Program-made: the position numbers and the translations under genes
In this document: in pieces, positions 20,778-28,411 of the stretch
How positions within the stretch are numbered: the stretch's first letter is position 1
How the letters are laid out: the number at the start of each line of letters is the position of its first letter
Virus record (IMG/VR): IMGVR_UViG_3300025083_003558
Coordinates: 1 to 35,209 of that record
Origin: a virus
DNA length: 35,209 bases
Direction: 5' to 3' (one strand)
The notes under the pieces: model-generated
Told to the model about the DNA's origin: nothing
The model's input: the letters and a program-made list of their open reading frames with translations, nothing else
Databases searched by the model: none

Positions 20778-21358
20778 TGGCCATAAGCTTGCCATCTAAT
20801 GGCTGTATCAGGGTAGGTCTCACCATCCGAGTCATATTCGAAAGTGGCTCCTGTTGTTGTAGATGATACCAAATAGAGGCTTAAGTTACCACTATTGTGT
20901 TCTGCACGATCAATCTGTCCAACAATATTTAAACAACCAGTTGGAAATGCTAACGGGAAAGTAACTTCCTGAGTTTCTTGAAAGGCTGCTGTTCTTTCAG
21001 TAACACCCCATTGCATAATAAGGCCTGTAGGTAGAATTTGATATCCTGTTTCAGCGAGTAGTGCTGTATCAGAACCAAAGCCAGCATTATCAACAACAGC
21101 AGAAAGTTCAGCAACACTGGAGTCGATTGCAGATGAAAGTGAATCAACTTCTGAAAATACAGTAGCAAGATCAGCAGAGTGTTGAGTAATAGTTGTTCCA
21201 AACGTTGTATTATCCAAGCCGATAACAAAGTTATTGAAGTCCATGATGTTTGTACCATCATCTGTTTCAACAACTAGCATATCACCAGCAGCAATAGAAA
21301 ATGTCTCTGGAAGCTCTTTAATATTGTAGATGAGATTTTTATTATCAACGCAAGGCAT
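20774..21358 (-). CDS. tail-fibre-like protein, receptor-binding type C-terminus
   Basis: 194 residues. The N-terminus (DNKNLIYNIKELPETFSIAAGD region, then FNNFVIGLDNTTFG) matches short fibre or fibre-adaptor proteins of T4-like marine phages. A helical repeat with serine/valine/leucine heptads follows at about 60-100, likely a trimeric coiled coil. The C-terminal 90 residues (GLIMQWG, TFPLAFPTGCLNIVG, ending RWQAYGH) resemble the C-terminal tip domain of phage tail fibres. It is the only minus-strand gene between 17.4 and 35.2 kb and has its own late promoter. Confidence 0.7.
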   Translation of the reverse strand: MPCVDNKNLIYNIKELPETFSIAAGDMLVVETDDGTNIMDFNNFVIGLDNTTFGTTITQHSADLATVFSEVDSLSSAIDSSVAELSAVVDNAGFGSDTALLAETGYQILPTGLIMQWGVTERTAAFQETQEVTFPLAFPTGCLNIVGQIDRAEHNSGNLSLYLVSSTTTGATFEYDSDGETYPDTAIRWQAYGH

Positions 21359-21363
21359 GCTAA

Positions 21364-21369
21364 TATTTA
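21364..21369 (-). promoter_or_regulatory. late promoter for the tail-fibre-like gene
   Basis: On the minus strand CATAAATA ends five bases before the ATG at 21358. Confidence 0.58.
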
Positions 21370-21381
21370 TGTTGGAAACAG

Positions 21382-21409
21382 TTGATTCATACTCATTTTA
21401 GGTTATAAT
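21382..21409 (+). promoter_or_regulatory. type I promoter for the glycosyltransferase run
   Basis: TTGATT, 16 bases, TATAAT; ATG at 21417 after 7 bases. It is the likely start of transcription for the overlapping genes up to 24574. Confidence 0.7.
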
Positions 21410-21416
21410 ATAGGTA

Positions 21417-22256
21417 ATGAGTAAGATTGGTGTTGGAGTTATTACCTGTGATCGTATGGATATGTACCATGTCTGTATGGAGTCCATCAGAGAGTCTTGG
21501 TGTGATGAGCTTGTTACTGTTGATGATGGCAAGAAGGACTATGTACTTGCTCCTAAGGGTGAGTATATTAAGACTGAGGGTGGTGAAGGTGTAGGTAGAG
21601 CTAAGAATAGAGCTCTTAAACACCTTATGGATAAAGGTTGTGACTATATTGTTCTTGTAGAAGATGATATGAAGTTCTCAGGTAACCTCTTTGCTGAGTA
21701 TGTTAAGGCATATGAGACAACAGGTATTCAGCACTTCATGTTTGCTTATCATGGACCAGCTAACAAAGCAGGTGTAAGTTATGGTAAGCCAGTTCCTCGC
21801 CTTGTATTTGACTATGGTCCATTTGATGAATGTCGTATTGCTCTCAATCAGCATTGTGTAGGTGCTGTTACATTCTATACACGTGAGTCTTTAGAGAAGG
21901 TTGGTCTATATGATGAGAACTTCACCAATGCATTTGAGCATGTTGATCACTCATATCAGCTAGCTAAAAATGGCTTCAGTACTCCTTATTGGTGGTGGGC
22001 TGACCTAGCTAACAGTCTTGATTTTGTACAAGAGCAGAAGTGTTCAGAAGACTCTTCAGCTATCAGGCCTCGTTCTGATTGGCAGTCTAATATTCAGACA
22101 GCTGCACAATACTTTATGAAAAAGAATAATGTATCACCAGTAAGGGTTCCAGATACCCCAACCCGAGAGGTTGTAGATATCATTAAGAAGTACAGAAAGT
22201 TAATTGATGAAAAAAGAAAATCTAAAAGAAAAGCTGACGATCCTAATCGCGGCTAA
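21417..22256 (+). CDS. family 2-type glycosyltransferase
   Basis: 279 residues with a GT-A fold pattern: a first strand GVGVITCDR, a second with ELVTVDDG, the GVGRAKNRAL helix, and VLVEDDMKF containing the metal-binding DxD equivalent (EDD) at about 80. A later GAVTFYTRE and HVDHSYQLAKNG region fits acceptor-side elements of GT2 enzymes. Cytoplasmic, no membrane helix. Sugar and acceptor unknown. First gene of a five-gene stretch of glycosyltransferase and sugar-nucleotide genes; it overlaps the next gene by 50 bases. Confidence 0.78.
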   Translation: MSKIGVGVITCDRMDMYHVCMESIRESWCDELVTVDDGKKDYVLAPKGEYIKTEGGEGVGRAKNRALKHLMDKGCDYIVLVEDDMKFSGNLFAEYVKAYETTGIQHFMFAYHGPANKAGVSYGKPVPRLVFDYGPFDECRIALNQHCVGAVTFYTRESLEKVGLYDENFTNAFEHVDHSYQLAKNGFSTPYWWWADLANSLDFVQEQKCSEDSSAIRPRSDWQSNIQTAAQYFMKKNNVSPVRVPDTPTREVVDIIKKYRKLIDEKRKSKRKADDPNRG

Positions 22257-22977
22257 GGTTGAGCATGAAGATAGGTTGCGGAATATACGATCGACTTTGT
22301 CGTATCTCCGCTACCACTTTGATGTCAACATTATCATTAGCGAGCAAGATACGTCGAGTAAGCTGCACGACATGTGCAAAGCTTTCCACTGTCGACATAT
22401 TTATATTGAGACCGATGAGTTTTTTAACAGGCAGCGAGGTGTTAACCTTGCAGCAAGAGAGGCTACTACTCCGGTCATTGCTCATTATGACGCTGATATA
22501 CTCTTAAGACCGCAGCAAATTATTGGTGCTACTGAAGCTATTATTAGTGGAAGAGCGCAAATGGTTTACCCGTATGATGGTCACTTCTATGATGTACCAG
22601 AGAAGTTTTTTGATACTATTAATGAGACAAAAAATCTTACTAAGGTACCTCTAGAAGATTGTACTCTCTTTAATCCTCATTCAGTTGGTGGTGTAGTAAT
22701 GTTTGATAGAGAGCATTACTGGAAGTGTGGAGGAGCTAATGAATCATTTAAGAGTGTTGGTTATGAGGATAACGAGATTAATGAGCGCTTTAGAAAGCTT
22801 GGTACAAAGATTATGCGCACTCAATGGCCACTATGGCACTTGACTCATGCACGTGGTGAAACATCTTATAACCATAATCCACATATCGAACTTAACAAGA
22901 GTCTCTATTTGGAGATTGAGAGAATGTCTCCTGAGCAACTTAAAGCTCATGTCGATACTTGGGACTGGCACAAATGA
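22207..22977 (+). CDS. galactosyltransferase-like family 2 glycosyltransferase
   Basis: 256 residues from the ATG at 22207 (a TTG just before it is in frame). GT-A features: TILIAAKVEHEDRLRNI, a VNIIISEQD strand, and VIAHYDADILL with a DAD metal motif at about residues 91-95. The C-terminal half has GGVVMFDREHYWKCGGANESFKSVGYEDNEINER, which is very like the acceptor region of beta-1,4-galactosyltransferase-type GTs (GG..N..F.G.G.ED.E...R). It overlaps the preceding gene by 50 bases and the following one by 4. Confidence 0.8.
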   Translation: MKKENLKEKLTILIAAKVEHEDRLRNIRSTLSYLRYHFDVNIIISEQDTSSKLHDMCKAFHCRHIYIETDEFFNRQRGVNLAAREATTPVIAHYDADILLRPQQIIGATEAIISGRAQMVYPYDGHFYDVPEKFFDTINETKNLTKVPLEDCTLFNPHSVGGVVMFDREHYWKCGGANESFKSVGYEDNEINERFRKLGTKIMRTQWPLWHLTHARGETSYNHNPHIELNKSLYLEIERMSPEQLKAHVDTWDWHK

Positions 22978-23771
22978 TTACTTCTTCAAGAATAGGTAGG
23001 TATGGTAATACCTGCAATGCCATGTTTCAATTTGCTGCTGTAGTTGGTATGGCTAAAAAGACTGGTCATGGATATGTTATTCCTAAGCATGAAACATACT
23101 ATGAGCCAAGCTATGGGTGTATGAACACATCTATATTTGATGGGTTTGATATTACAGCACCTACATGTAATCTAGGGTCCTTTAAAGAGGTAGAGTTTCC
23201 TTTTGAGTATAAAGATATTCTTGTTGATGACTTTACAGACATGGTAGGCTTCTTTCAGTCTGAGAAGTACTTTGAAGATGCTGAACAGGAAATTAAAGAT
23301 CAGTTTAAGATTAAAGAAGTTCATAAGCAAGTTGTAGATGCTAAAATTAAATCAGGTGAATATCCTGACCCTCTACACTCTACTTCCTTACACTTAAGGT
23401 TAGGTGACTACACTCGTAAGAGAAATTATCACCCTGCAGTACCTGTACAATATTGGTCACAAGCTATTGAAGCAACTCATTCTGACAATGTTGTAATCTT
23501 TTCTGATGATGTTAAACAAGCGAGATCAATGTTTGGCAATGATTCTCGTTTGACATATTCTACTGAAAAGAACCCCTTCCCAGCCCTCTACCACATGTCT
23601 CTGTGCAGGAATCATATCATCTGTAACAGTACCTTTGGGTGGTGGGGAGCTAAATTAGGTGAGTGGAATAACCCAGTTGATAAAGTTGTGGTAGCACCTA
23701 AAATATGGTTCGGACCAGCACATGAGTTTAGCTCAAAAGATATAATTCCTGAACGTTGGATAAAGTTATGA
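22974..23771 (+). CDS. GT11-type fucosyltransferase (alpha-1,2-like)
   Basis: 265 residues; the ATG at 22974 overlaps the previous stop (ATGA). GT11 hallmarks are visible: GRYGNTCNAMFQFA at 8-21 (family pattern GxxGNxxFQ), LHLRLGDY at about 143-150 (HxRxGDY, donor binding), and NSTFGWWGAKLGEW near 219-232 (the NSTFSWWxA motif), ending in a P.W.g family-like tail. Members transfer L-fucose from GDP-fucose. In this cluster a related GDP-deoxysugar such as GDP-colitose is also possible. Ends in an ATGA overlap with the next gene. Confidence 0.85.
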   Translation: MITSSRIGRYGNTCNAMFQFAAVVGMAKKTGHGYVIPKHETYYEPSYGCMNTSIFDGFDITAPTCNLGSFKEVEFPFEYKDILVDDFTDMVGFFQSEKYFEDAEQEIKDQFKIKEVHKQVVDAKIKSGEYPDPLHSTSLHLRLGDYTRKRNYHPAVPVQYWSQAIEATHSDNVVIFSDDVKQARSMFGNDSRLTYSTEKNPFPALYHMSLCRNHIICNSTFGWWGAKLGEWNNPVDKVVVAPKIWFGPAHEFSSKDIIPERWIKL

Positions 23772-24574
23772 AGATATTTTTACAAGACTCAGCATTCGCT
23801 CATTGTGAGTTCTCTAACAACCCTTTACCTGTTAAGCAAAGAACAGATAAAGTTACTTGGGATAGAACTGATAACTATACTGAGGAAGATATTGTTGTAT
23901 GGACTGATGTAGACATTCCAAAGGCTCTTAATCGTAAGGGTCCTAACATTGCTTGGATGATTGAAGCTATGCCTTACCATCAGCAGATTTATAATTTTGT
24001 TGCAAGCAATCATGACAAGTTTGAGCAGATTTGGACTCACGATCAACAGATGGTAGATGCTTGCCCTAATGCTAAACTTCTTCCTTTTGGTGGTTGTTGG
24101 ATTGATAAGTGGGATTGGAAGATGCATAAGAAGACTAAAGACTTTTCTATCATTGCATCTGCTCATAGACACTTACCAGGACATAGACTTAGACATCAGA
24201 TTGTAGCTGGTACTCAAGGTAAAGTAGATCTATGGGGTAGAGGTTACAAAGAGATGGCAGATAAGATTGAAGGTCTTAAAGACTATCAGTATACTTTCTG
24301 CATTGAGAACTTTCGAAAGGATTATTGGTTTACAGAAAAGCTTATTGACTGCTTTGTAACTGGTACCCTTCCAATCTATTGGGGTTGTCCTTCAATTGGA
24401 GACTTGTTTAATGTTGATGGTATGCTATGCTTTGAAGACATTAAAGAGCTACCAGAACTACTCAAAGGATGTACTCCTGAATATTATGAGAGTAAGAAAG
24501 AAGCTCTTAAAGAGAACTTTGAACTTGCTAAGAAATATAGATTAGCAGAGTTAACTATCCCAAGCCTTTTATAG
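23768..24574 (+). CDS. GT10-type fucosyltransferase-like protein
   Basis: 268 residues from the ATG at 23768, overlapping the previous stop. The C-terminal donor domain has YTFCIENFRKDYWFTEKL followed by TGTLPIYWG (about 175-206), which is the signature of alpha-1,3/1,4-fucosyltransferases (family pattern FxxxFENS...YxTEK...PVxxG). The N-terminal half, with a WMIEAMPYHQ segment and FGGCWIDKWDW, is the acceptor side and is divergent. The donor would be GDP-fucose or a close analogue. It is the last gene of this overlapping run; a type II promoter starts the next unit immediately. Confidence 0.8.
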   Translation: MKIFLQDSAFAHCEFSNNPLPVKQRTDKVTWDRTDNYTEEDIVVWTDVDIPKALNRKGPNIAWMIEAMPYHQQIYNFVASNHDKFEQIWTHDQQMVDACPNAKLLPFGGCWIDKWDWKMHKKTKDFSIIASAHRHLPGHRLRHQIVAGTQGKVDLWGRGYKEMADKIEGLKDYQYTFCIENFRKDYWFTEKLIDCFVTGTLPIYWGCPSIGDLFNVDGMLCFEDIKELPELLKGCTPEYYESKKEALKENFELAKKYRLAELTIPSLL

Positions 24575-24590
24575 GGAACACTGATATAAT
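24575..24590 (+). promoter_or_regulatory. type II promoter, fcl/colC unit
   Basis: GGAACA (one mismatch), 4 bases, TATAAT; ATG at 24597 after 6 bases. It begins directly after the preceding stop. Confidence 0.6.
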
Positions 24591-24596
24591 AATATT

Positions 24597-25484
24597 ATGA
24601 AGATTTTAGTTACAGGTGGAACCGGAATGGTTGGGCAACACTTGCAAGAGTATTTGCCTGAAGCTACGTTTGTTGGTTCAACGGATTGCGATCTTAGAGA
24701 TAAGGTTGCTGTTAGAAGACTGTTTAACAATAAATATGATACAGTAATTCACCTTGCTGCAAAGGTTGGAGGTATTCAAGATAACATTGCCAACCCTTTA
24801 GAGTTTCTTGAGGATAACCTCATTATGAATACTAACGTGGTTAAGGCCGCGTACGAGAGTGGTGTTAAAAAGTTCATTGGTATTGGAAGCACATGTGTAT
24901 ACCCAGATACCTTACCTAAAATGTACTACCCAATGACAGAAGACATGCTCCATATTGGTGCACCAACCCCTACAAACTTTGGCTATGGTTATGCAAAGAG
25001 AATGCTTGCTGTACATCTTGAGACCATACGTAAGAGTAAAGGTTTAGATTACTTCACAATCTTTCCAAGCAACTTGTATAGTGAGTATGATAACTTTGAA
25101 GATGGTACAAAAGCACACTTTGTTACTGCATTGTTGATGAAAATAAAGAACTCTGATGGAACTGTTCCTCTTATGGGAACTGGAACTCCTATTCGTCAGT
25201 TTATTCATGCTGAAGATCTTGCAAAGGTTATCTGCGGTTGTCTTTATAGAGAAGTTAAGCAAGACTTTAATGTTTGTGATGATAGTAGATCAATTAAGAA
25301 CATAGCAGAAGCAGCTCTTAAAGCAACTAACAACGAGCATCTTAAGTTAGTGTTTGATCAGTTCTTTAAGAATGATGGTCAATTTAGAAAAGATTGCTCA
25401 AATGAAAAAATGATGAAGCTCTTTCCTGACTTTGTGTTTTTATCGCTTGAAGAAGGTCTAAAAAGAGTATATAATAAGTTATGA
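24597..25484 (+). CDS. GDP-L-fucose synthase / GDP-colitose synthase-like epimerase-reductase
   Basis: 295 residues, short-chain dehydrogenase. Nucleotide-binding TGGTGMVGQHL at 6-16; VIHLAAKVGGIQDN and the GSTCVYP catalytic block (Ser and Cys of the epimerase site); YGYAKRML containing the Tyr-x3-Lys pair; PSNLYSEYDNF; a KAHFV histidine; and GSGTP-like TGTGTPIRQFIH. This matches Fcl/WcaG, which epimerises and reduces GDP-4-keto-6-deoxymannose to GDP-L-fucose. ColC (GDP-L-colitose synthase) is a homologue, and the downstream ColD makes that product equally likely. The stop overlaps the next small gene. Confidence 0.85.
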   Translation: MKILVTGGTGMVGQHLQEYLPEATFVGSTDCDLRDKVAVRRLFNNKYDTVIHLAAKVGGIQDNIANPLEFLEDNLIMNTNVVKAAYESGVKKFIGIGSTCVYPDTLPKMYYPMTEDMLHIGAPTPTNFGYGYAKRMLAVHLETIRKSKGLDYFTIFPSNLYSEYDNFEDGTKAHFVTALLMKIKNSDGTVPLMGTGTPIRQFIHAEDLAKVICGCLYREVKQDFNVCDDSRSIKNIAEAALKATNNEHLKLVFDQFFKNDGQFRKDCSNEKMMKLFPDFVFLSLEEGLKRVYNKL

Positions 25485-25621
25485 GTGGAAGAGAATGGAA
25501 GTATAATACCTTTAAATTGAGTAAGGGTGAAGCAGTTTTGTTTGCTTTAGCACTACCTTTCATTTTTATTATCGGTACGTTTGGTGCGGCTATTTCAGCA
25601 CTCTTTAGTAAGAAGAGTTGA
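25481..25621 (+). CDS. 46-residue single-span membrane peptide
   Basis: A small gene starting at the ATG that overlaps the preceding stop (ATGA) and ending TGA at 25619-25621. It encodes a basic N-terminus (MSGREWKYNTFKLSKGEA), one hydrophobic helix of about 22 residues (VLFALALPFIFIIGTFGAA) and a lysine-rich C-terminus (SALFSKKS). Coupling to the epimerase gene and the start of a promoter just after it argue for a real gene. Function unknown; a membrane anchor or regulator of the sugar enzymes is possible. Confidence 0.6.
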   Translation: MSGREWKYNTFKLSKGEAVLFALALPFIFIIGTFGAAISALFSKKS

Positions 25622-25630
25622 TTTTCATAA

Positions 25631-25646
25631 GGAACTATGCTATAAT
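25631..25646 (+). promoter_or_regulatory. type II promoter, colD-gmd unit
   Basis: GGAACT, 4 bases, TATAAT, TAGGT and the ATG at 25652. Also has TTGATT 17 bases before TATAAT, so this copy combines both signals. Confidence 0.66.
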
Positions 25647-25651
25647 TAGGT

Positions 25652-26818
25652 ATGGCAATCAACTTAGTTTCTGATACTATCGACCGCGAAGACGCGTGTG
25701 GTATTATCAACTGGCTCGATCAAAAAGAGCTCCCCCAACTCACTAAAGGCCCTTTGACTAAAGAGTATGAGGCAAAGTTTTCTAACTGGCTTGGTACTAA
25801 GCACTCTGTATTTGTTAATAGTGGATCCTCTGCTATCCTTTTAGGTCTTACTGCTCTTAAGTTTGGAGGTAAGCTTAAGAATAATAAAATTGTTGTACCT
25901 GATTTGAGTTGGGCTACTGATGTTAGTACACCTCTTATTCTTGGCATGGATACTTTTCTTGTTGATTGTAACTTTGGAGACCTTTCAGCTGATCTCAACC
26001 ATCTCGAACAATTATTTAAAGAAGAGAGACCAGCAGCCTTTATTCTTGTATCAGTACTCGGACTTGTACCTGATATGGATCGTATTCTTGATCTTTGCAA
26101 GACTTACGATGTTCTATTAATTGAAGATACTTGTGAGAGTATGGGTTCAGAACATCATGGACAGAAGCTTGGTACCTTTGGATGTATGAGTTTCTTCTCC
26201 ACTTATTTTGGTCATCACATTTCTACTATTGAAGGTGGTATGGTATGTACTAATGATAAAGAGATTAATGATCTACTTCTTATGACTCGTTCACATGGTT
26301 GGGATAGAGATCTTGATCCGGAGACTGCAAAGAAGCATGCTGAAGAGGAAGGTGTTAGTGACTTTGATAGGTTGTTTACTTTCTATACTCCTGGGCTTAA
26401 TGTTAGGGCTACAGACCTTCAAGCAAAGATTGGTCTTAATCAAGTCGATAAGATTGATAAATTTTCGAAGATTCGTAATGAGAACTTTCTTCACTACAAT
26501 AAAAGATTAGCTTGGGCGAAGGATCTTTTATTTAGACCAGAACAATTGACTGGAGATTTTGTTTCTAACTTTTGCTATCCAGTTGTTAGTGAAAGTCGTG
26601 ATGATATTGTAAAGGAGCTTAAGGAAAATGATATCGCATGCAGACCTCTTATTGCAGGAGCGTTGAGTAAGAGTCCAATGTGGAAGAGATTTGGCGGTAT
26701 GGAAGTAAACAACTTTAAAGCATCTTTAGTTCATAAGTTCGGCTTTTATGTACCTAATCATCAGGGTATGACTACCGAGGATGTAGATAAGGTTTGCGAT
26801 ATTATTCTAAAGTATTAA
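25652..26818 (+). CDS. colD: ColD-like GDP-4-keto-6-deoxymannose 3-dehydratase (DegT/DnrJ/EryC1 fold)
   Basis: 388 residues, PLP enzyme of the sugar aminotransferase fold. In aminotransferases the motif S-x-x-x-x-K carries the PLP lysine; here STYFGHHISTIEGG has His188/His189 instead. E. coli ColD (also 388 residues) uses His188 in the same place to remove the 3-hydroxyl of GDP-4-keto-6-deoxymannose, so the replacement points to a 3-dehydratase, not to the perosamine synthase type. VNSGSSA at about 55-61 and LIEDTCESMG at about 156-165 are the PLP phosphate and Asp sites. The neighbours Gmd (substrate maker) and the Fcl/ColC homologue complete a route to GDP-L-colitose. Confidence 0.85.
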   Translation: MAINLVSDTIDREDACGIINWLDQKELPQLTKGPLTKEYEAKFSNWLGTKHSVFVNSGSSAILLGLTALKFGGKLKNNKIVVPDLSWATDVSTPLILGMDTFLVDCNFGDLSADLNHLEQLFKEERPAAFILVSVLGLVPDMDRILDLCKTYDVLLIEDTCESMGSEHHGQKLGTFGCMSFFSTYFGHHISTIEGGMVCTNDKEINDLLLMTRSHGWDRDLDPETAKKHAEEEGVSDFDRLFTFYTPGLNVRATDLQAKIGLNQVDKIDKFSKIRNENFLHYNKRLAWAKDLLFRPEQLTGDFVSNFCYPVVSESRDDIVKELKENDIACRPLIAGALSKSPMWKRFGGMEVNNFKASLVHKFGFYVPNHQGMTTEDVDKVCDIILKY

Positions 26819-26819
26819 A

Positions 26820-27809
26820 ATGAAAACAGCATTAATTACAGGTATTAACGGGCAAGATGGATCTTATCTTGCAGAGCTTCTTCTAGAGAAGGGGTATGAG
26901 GTATGGGGTACTATTCGTCGTAACTCATCTCCAGAGTATAACACTACCCGTGTTGATCATATTTTTAATCGAGTTAATCTCGTCTATGCTGACTTAACTG
27001 ATATGTCTTCTCTTGTAAGTGTATTACAGAAGTCAAAGCCAGATGAGATTTATAATCTTGCTGCTCAGTCTCATGTACGTGTTAGTTTCGATGCTCCAAT
27101 TTATACAGCTGAAGCAACTGGACTCGGTACACTTAACTTACTTGAAGCTATTCGATTAACTTGCCCTAAAGCTCGAGTCTATCAAGCTTCTTCGAGTGAG
27201 ATGTTTGGTAATACTATTGATGAAGATGGTTTCCAGAGAGAGACTACTCAACTCAATCCAGTAAGTCCTTATGGGTGTGCAAAAGTATTCTCTTACAACA
27301 TTTGCAACAACTACAAGAATAGTTATAACATGCATATTAGTAATGGTATTCTTTTCAATCACGAATCTCCAAGACGCGGTATTAACTTTGTAACTAACAA
27401 GGTTGTTAATGGTGCAGTAGATATTAAGCAAGGTCGTAAGAAGACTTTGACTCTTGGTAACCTTGCAGCAAGTCGTGATTGGGGTCATGCTAAAGACTAC
27501 GTTAAAGCAATGTGGTTAATGCTTCAACAAGACGAGCCTGATAACTATGTTTGCTCTACTGGTATATCGCATACAGTTCAAGAACTTGTTGATTATACTT
27601 TCGGCATTATGGGTGTTAATACTGATCTTGTTAAAACAGATTTACAGTTTGAACGTCCAGAAGAGCTTGAGCATCTTAAAGGTGACTCTACAAAGCTCAG
27701 AACAAAGTTAGGTTGGAAACCAACTTATACATTTGAAACAATGCTTGATGAGATGATCTTTGTAGCTGCAAATAAGCGTAACAAAGATGTTGATACCAAC
27801 AAGTTCTAG
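26820..27809 (+). CDS. gmd: GDP-mannose 4,6-dehydratase
   Basis: 329 residues. Converts GDP-mannose to GDP-4-keto-6-deoxymannose, the shared precursor of fucose, colitose, rhamnose and perosamine. Clear Gmd motifs: ALITGINGQDGSYLAELLLE (start of the Rossmann fold), YNLAAQSHVRVSF, ASSSEMFGN, a SPYGCAK catalytic Tyr-x3-Lys, NHESPRRGINFVT, and LGNLAASRDWGHAKDYV. Starts one base after the colD stop and is certainly co-transcribed with it. It is shorter than E. coli Gmd (373 residues), mostly through loop trimming. Confidence 0.95.
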   Translation: MKTALITGINGQDGSYLAELLLEKGYEVWGTIRRNSSPEYNTTRVDHIFNRVNLVYADLTDMSSLVSVLQKSKPDEIYNLAAQSHVRVSFDAPIYTAEATGLGTLNLLEAIRLTCPKARVYQASSSEMFGNTIDEDGFQRETTQLNPVSPYGCAKVFSYNICNNYKNSYNMHISNGILFNHESPRRGINFVTNKVVNGAVDIKQGRKKTLTLGNLAASRDWGHAKDYVKAMWLMLQQDEPDNYVCSTGISHTVQELVDYTFGIMGVNTDLVKTDLQFERPEELEHLKGDSTKLRTKLGWKPTYTFETMLDEMIFVAANKRNKDVDTNKF

Positions 27810-27817
27810 TATATAAT
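27790..27817 (+). promoter_or_regulatory. type I promoter for the DUF366 gene
   Basis: TTGATA, 16 bases, TATAAT; ATG at 27830 after 12 bases. The -35 lies inside the end of gmd. Confidence 0.65.
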
Positions 27818-27829
27818 AAAAAAGTAATT

Positions 27830-28411
27830 ATGATTATTAAACAATACCTGTATAACGGCGATCTTATTCACAAGCGCTTTGCTTATGAGTTCTTTCGTAA
27901 AGATGTATCTCCTGTCGGTAACGTTGTTGCCTTCCGTGCTCCTATGGATGTGACTAAGAACCTTATTGACCTTGAAGATACTCTCTCTAATGACTTCATT
28001 GCTTCTAAAGACGCAATTAACTTCTGTTGGGAGATTCCTAATCTTTGTCCTTTCGGTGCTGTATCATTCCAACGTCTATTCAATACTTCTATTGCTCAGA
28101 TCTTGAGTAAGTATATTGATGCTCCTATTGCAATGGATGGTGATGATCTTATGGTTCAGAAGACGTTTGTAGGTTCAGATGGCAAAGAACGTGAAGAGGG
28201 TAAAGTAAGTGTTTCAATTACTTATAGCCTTGAGAACGTTGCTGTTGGTCATACTGCAGTAAATATTGATGCTGGTCCAGATGCTCCTGGATTTGCTTAC
28301 TCTTCTCTCCTTAGTGATGAGGCTGCTGAAAGCTTTATGAATGAAGTTATTGCTTACTTCAATCATGAGGTCAAGGATCAATTTGTTGCTACTACTAAAG
28401 TAATCGTATAA
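27830..28411 (+). CDS. DUF366 family protein, candidate 7-deazaguanine enzyme
   Basis: 193 residues. The pattern KDVSPVGNVVAFRAPMDV, LIDLEDTLSNDFI, FGAVSFQRLF, MDGDDL, a KVSVSI strand and a VGHTAVNID block fits DUF366 as I know it (consensus FRGPMDV, MVDLEDV, QRL, GDDLY, KLSVSI, HxGxN). The family is uncharacterised. Because FolE2, QueD and QueE are in this window with the same promoter type, and no QueC is, a step on 7-carboxy-7-deazaguanine is a reasonable guess. A CDG decarboxylase (DpdL) has been proposed in phages; I do not know whether that is this family. The stop overlaps the next ATG (TAATG). Confidence 0.75.
   Translation: MIIKQYLYNGDLIHKRFAYEFFRKDVSPVGNVVAFRAPMDVTKNLIDLEDTLSNDFIASKDAINFCWEIPNLCPFGAVSFQRLFNTSIAQILSKYIDAPIAMDGDDLMVQKTFVGSDGKEREEGKVSVSITYSLENVAVGHTAVNIDAGPDAPGFAYSSLLSDEAAESFMNEVIAYFNHEVKDQFVATTKVIV

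Noticed and set aside
25652-26818. GDP-perosamine synthase or another sugar aminotransferase
   Set aside because: The PLP lysine is replaced by histidine (His188), as in ColD-type dehydratases.
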